Assembly (NCBI GenBank): GCA_000733355.1
Contig: JNVV01000025.1
Location: 192,087-256,086, forward strand
Reading direction: 5' to 3'
Origin: Falciphora oryzae
Taxonomy: Eukaryota; Ascomycota; Sordariomycetes; Magnaporthales; Magnaporthaceae
DNA: 64,000 bases
In this document: positions 63,701 to 64,000 of the stretch, piece after piece
Numbering within the stretch: the first letter of the stretch is position 1
Layout of the letters: each line of letters begins with the position of its first letter
Translations under genes and position numbers: made by a program
The notes under the pieces: generated by a model
Told to the model about the DNA's origin: nothing
Seen by the model: the letters and a program-made list of their open reading frames with translations, nothing else
Databases searched by the model: none

Positions 63701-64000
63701 GCCTGCCCATCGATGGCCACTGAGCACCCTGGCCCGTGAAGACAAAGGCGAGGCGCGGGTCCGTGGCCGCCCTGGTGACGATCGGCTTGGCCTGAAGCGA
63801 CGTCAGAAGCTCCCTGCGCGACCTCGCCGTCGTGCACGCCCTCCAGCCGTGCCGCGTCCTCCGGCAGGCAAGCGTGTAGCTCAGGTCTGCCACAAGCTGG
63901 TCGCAGTTGCTCTTGGGCGACGACGTCGGGGATCGCGACGATCGTGCAGTGGGGCTACGGCAGCTCCTCTTGGGTGCCGACGCGACGTATTCTTTGATCT
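57792..64000 (-). CDS. Highly reducing polyketide synthase (partial): AT-DH-cMT-(ER remnant)-KR-ACP
   Basis: One uninterrupted frame of 2,068 residues runs off the right edge; the KS lies outside. Domains in order: acyltransferase with FVFTGQGAQWP, active Ser in GHSSGEIAAAYAAG (codon near 63472) and YHSRHM; dehydratase with catalytic His in DHRVGADVLYPAAGM and Asp in HPTTLDAVIQAG; C-methyltransferase with SAM loop ILEVGSGTGGTTGPVL; a partial enoylreductase (about 59300-59720); ketoreductase with AGGAGGAGRSVARW, Ser in MLSSFVG and Tyr in QANYAAGG; acyl carrier protein with phosphopantetheine Ser in YGVDSLIS (57936-57938). There is no release domain at the C-terminus, as usual in this class. 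The ER lacks its N-terminal catalytic half, and its NADPH loop reads IHAASASRSEAS instead of the usual IHAAAGGVGQ. The PKS builds a methylated, partly reduced chain; product unknown. Confidence 0.93.
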   Translation of the reverse strand, partial: IKEYVASAPKRSCRSPTARSSRSPTSSPKSNCDQLVADLSYTLACRRTRHGWRACTTARSRRELLTSLQAKPIVTRAATDPRLAFVFTGQGAQWPSMGRRLIWTYTAFRESVYAADEYLNSLGCPWSLTYELCKNKECSRIDDAEFSQPICTAVQVALVDLLRTWKVFPHAVVGHSSGEIAAAYAAGQLSRESAWRIAYYRGKLSKGLIRAETLASTGGGQDERQKSKPKTGMAAVGLDKEKTMAAIKRVDAMMDHGTLEIACLNSQDSITVSGDVGKLDALVDLLKNEKVFARRLNVEIAYHSRHMKPIVDDYRRYMGDVSSDLPAQQQQTPVYFSSLEGGLIPTSRLQSPDYWVDNLVSPVRFHEAVTQLLQSDLNSSGLDYGKEQITDILEIGPHSALRGPLRSIIQQARGAAASKVSYETVLKRNESAVDTSLGAAGTLFCRGFPVDLAAVNRQRPAAAGRLPASGAEGDPVNMLTDLPAYPFNHAKEYWLESRLSRNHRFRHAPRHELLGAPVPGWNRHGNAVWRNYIRRSENPWVEDHRVGADVLYPAAGMLVMAIEASRQIAALEAAENKTQAAISGFRFSQVSFHTALLVPDTELGVESHFFLRPSREAGREKGWSEFQLWTCEGDDWREHCRGFVRTEYSKDGEPTAPTSTDGQAVLEEAQQHCTSKVHAAKLYRAFGDIGLGFGPTFQTLKDLKLSGNRVLAQADSLVSKIRRAAPLQYLQPHMVHPTTLDAVIQAGLVPLLDLGAASSGRGVKETCVPIHASELWISAADEESGGIPNLHDSSYLISARSKPSPGYKDARASITALHADTHLPVVTIKGLVFKALPGTGGQGRLEGVHRPALALQWKPDPTLLNAAQAARVFGCPESEKDNDVSLALKNMADCEALAVLYMRQFLESLKEGEVDGMQWHHKHYVSWMRDVVATSPVQAAISEIPELEARVAGTPEGKLVTVVGRNLTGMLLGVTEPLDIVFGDRAAENVYRYSEGSRRCAAQLCSYLDALAHRNPKMKILEVGSGTGGTTGPVLDTLANVAEGTRRFGHYDFTDISPSFFEHAREAFKDHEENMSYRILNIDNDPAGQGFEAGSYDLVLAANVLHATKDMERTLTNVRRLLKPGGKLLVLELTNPDVSFGAFCFGVLPGWWLSEDGRKGGPLMPVDGWRSTLGRVGFSGLDAVFNDFPNSEYTTSSTLVSTALPPVDTTEGATDEPAVAQKQQSVFMLVDVAPSALQIHVAETLSTALSNQGAVVRTTTITGTKGLQVEGATCIALTELDSPALRDMSEAVFTALRNLTSRCKELIWLGRGGAGLVADPHHELITGLARTVRGEGRPGGRGALQFVTVSFAESESQDTIVEKTLQILEQNKATTDIQPDNQFRVADGIVHVPRLVEATHLARHMHAARTPAAATLGEEDSSSLTEIEATALGRLAAWIALREMDTVRDGNVVLIHAASASRSEASATQAAVQIARHHGAEVFVAVEAAAATWGAQGAEAYGLAADHVLSSDESLSSVIKDRTGGRGANVVVEVSPSGQEARQVLLDCVATFGRFVDILPSRGNEDGNSQQQTAVVGRSNVRLDTVDVEGLVSADLEGARYMLERAIAFFESQPQQQPMSPAEGEATTTTKPSARVSEALGRLLRDATMTVATPTTTMSHHTDSVADLKFNADASYVIAGGAGGAGRSVARWMAARGAKHIILLSRSGSASAEARELVAELQGVCEQAVALACDITDLAAVRRVVDECRPTMPPIRGCVQGAMVLNDKKFADMSFAEWNAAVRPKVDGSLNLVEGLGGQQLDFFVMLSSFVGLIGGAEQANYAAGGTFQDALARSLTASQHQQKDAKKGVFVSLDLPVLQDVGFVAEKPELMEQLRAAGWPYMDEDEFLATLELYCLVEPLRQQQSDGVVDVDVARAQVAPRVWLATDTMDEGFEAPSWVRDPLFSHLRERKDQKASSSSSGNNSSRKDKEAAALLAATTSQAEAEAVVLETLLLKLSRVLSVELSNLDGARPLHAYGVDSLISVSLRTWLGKELGAELSVFEMTDRPSIDALAVLVAERSKLVPKFA

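Noticed and set aside
1..64000. tRNA or rRNA genes
   Set aside because: No cloverleaf or conserved rRNA stretch was recognised by eye. A tRNAscan-SE/Infernal run would decide.

Overview
The window is nuclear DNA from a filamentous ascomycete (Pezizomycotina, most likely Sordariomycetes). This is inferred from gene types rather than from a database match. The genes are GC-rich and split by short (about 50-90 nt) GT-AG introns. They include typical fungal families: 2EXR and F-box proteins, HET-domain relics, cutinase, a TRI12-type MFS pump, cytochrome P450s, a reducing polyketide synthase and a Fot1/Pogo-type transposon. Two N-runs (20105-20324 and 34331-34546) are assembly gaps.

Positions 1-8.7 kb hold a partial secreted kelch protein, a 2EXR protein, two unrecognised proteins and a two-exon F-box protein. 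Positions 8.7-16.3 kb are a mobile-element and decay zone. The N-terminal half of a HET-domain gene (8679-9286) is cut at a TA by a 1,837-bp Pogo/Fot1-like element with perfect 26-bp inverted repeats and one stop codon in its transposase. A 300-bp solo LTR with a 5-bp target duplication lies 84 bp further on. A small secreted cysteine-rich protein gene and about 2.5 kb without recognisable genes follow. The complementary C-terminal half of a HET protein is also decayed (14868-16288).

Positions 17-29 kb carry a secreted choice-of-anchor-B-like protein (4 exons), a small secreted protein, a six-exon TRI12-type MFS transporter, a broken PHP-family metallohydrolase and a cutinase. The PHP relic lies between two paralogous small Cys-rich peptide loci, one of which has lost its start codon. 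Positions 29.6-37.7 kb hold a divergent pair, a CaiB/BaiF family III CoA-transferase and an AtuA-family protein sharing a 385-bp intergenic region. A small FAR1-like protein and a pisatin-demethylase-like P450 follow. This looks like a small catabolic or specialised-metabolism group.

Positions 40-53 kb are mostly housekeeping: an unrecognised protein interrupted by an in-frame TAG, the NPC1-type sterol transporter (1,288 aa), an ETHE1-like persulfide dioxygenase, a CUE-Smr protein and a GPI-anchored Cys-rich wall protein. After an F-box/LRR-like protein, 55.4-64 kb is the edge of a biosynthetic cluster. It has a CYP7/CYP8-like P450 and, on the same strand, a highly reducing PKS (AT-DH-cMT-vestigial ER-KR-ACP visible; its KS lies beyond the window). 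The PKS has lost the catalytic half of its enoylreductase domain, so it should either need a separate enoylreductase or make an unsaturated product.
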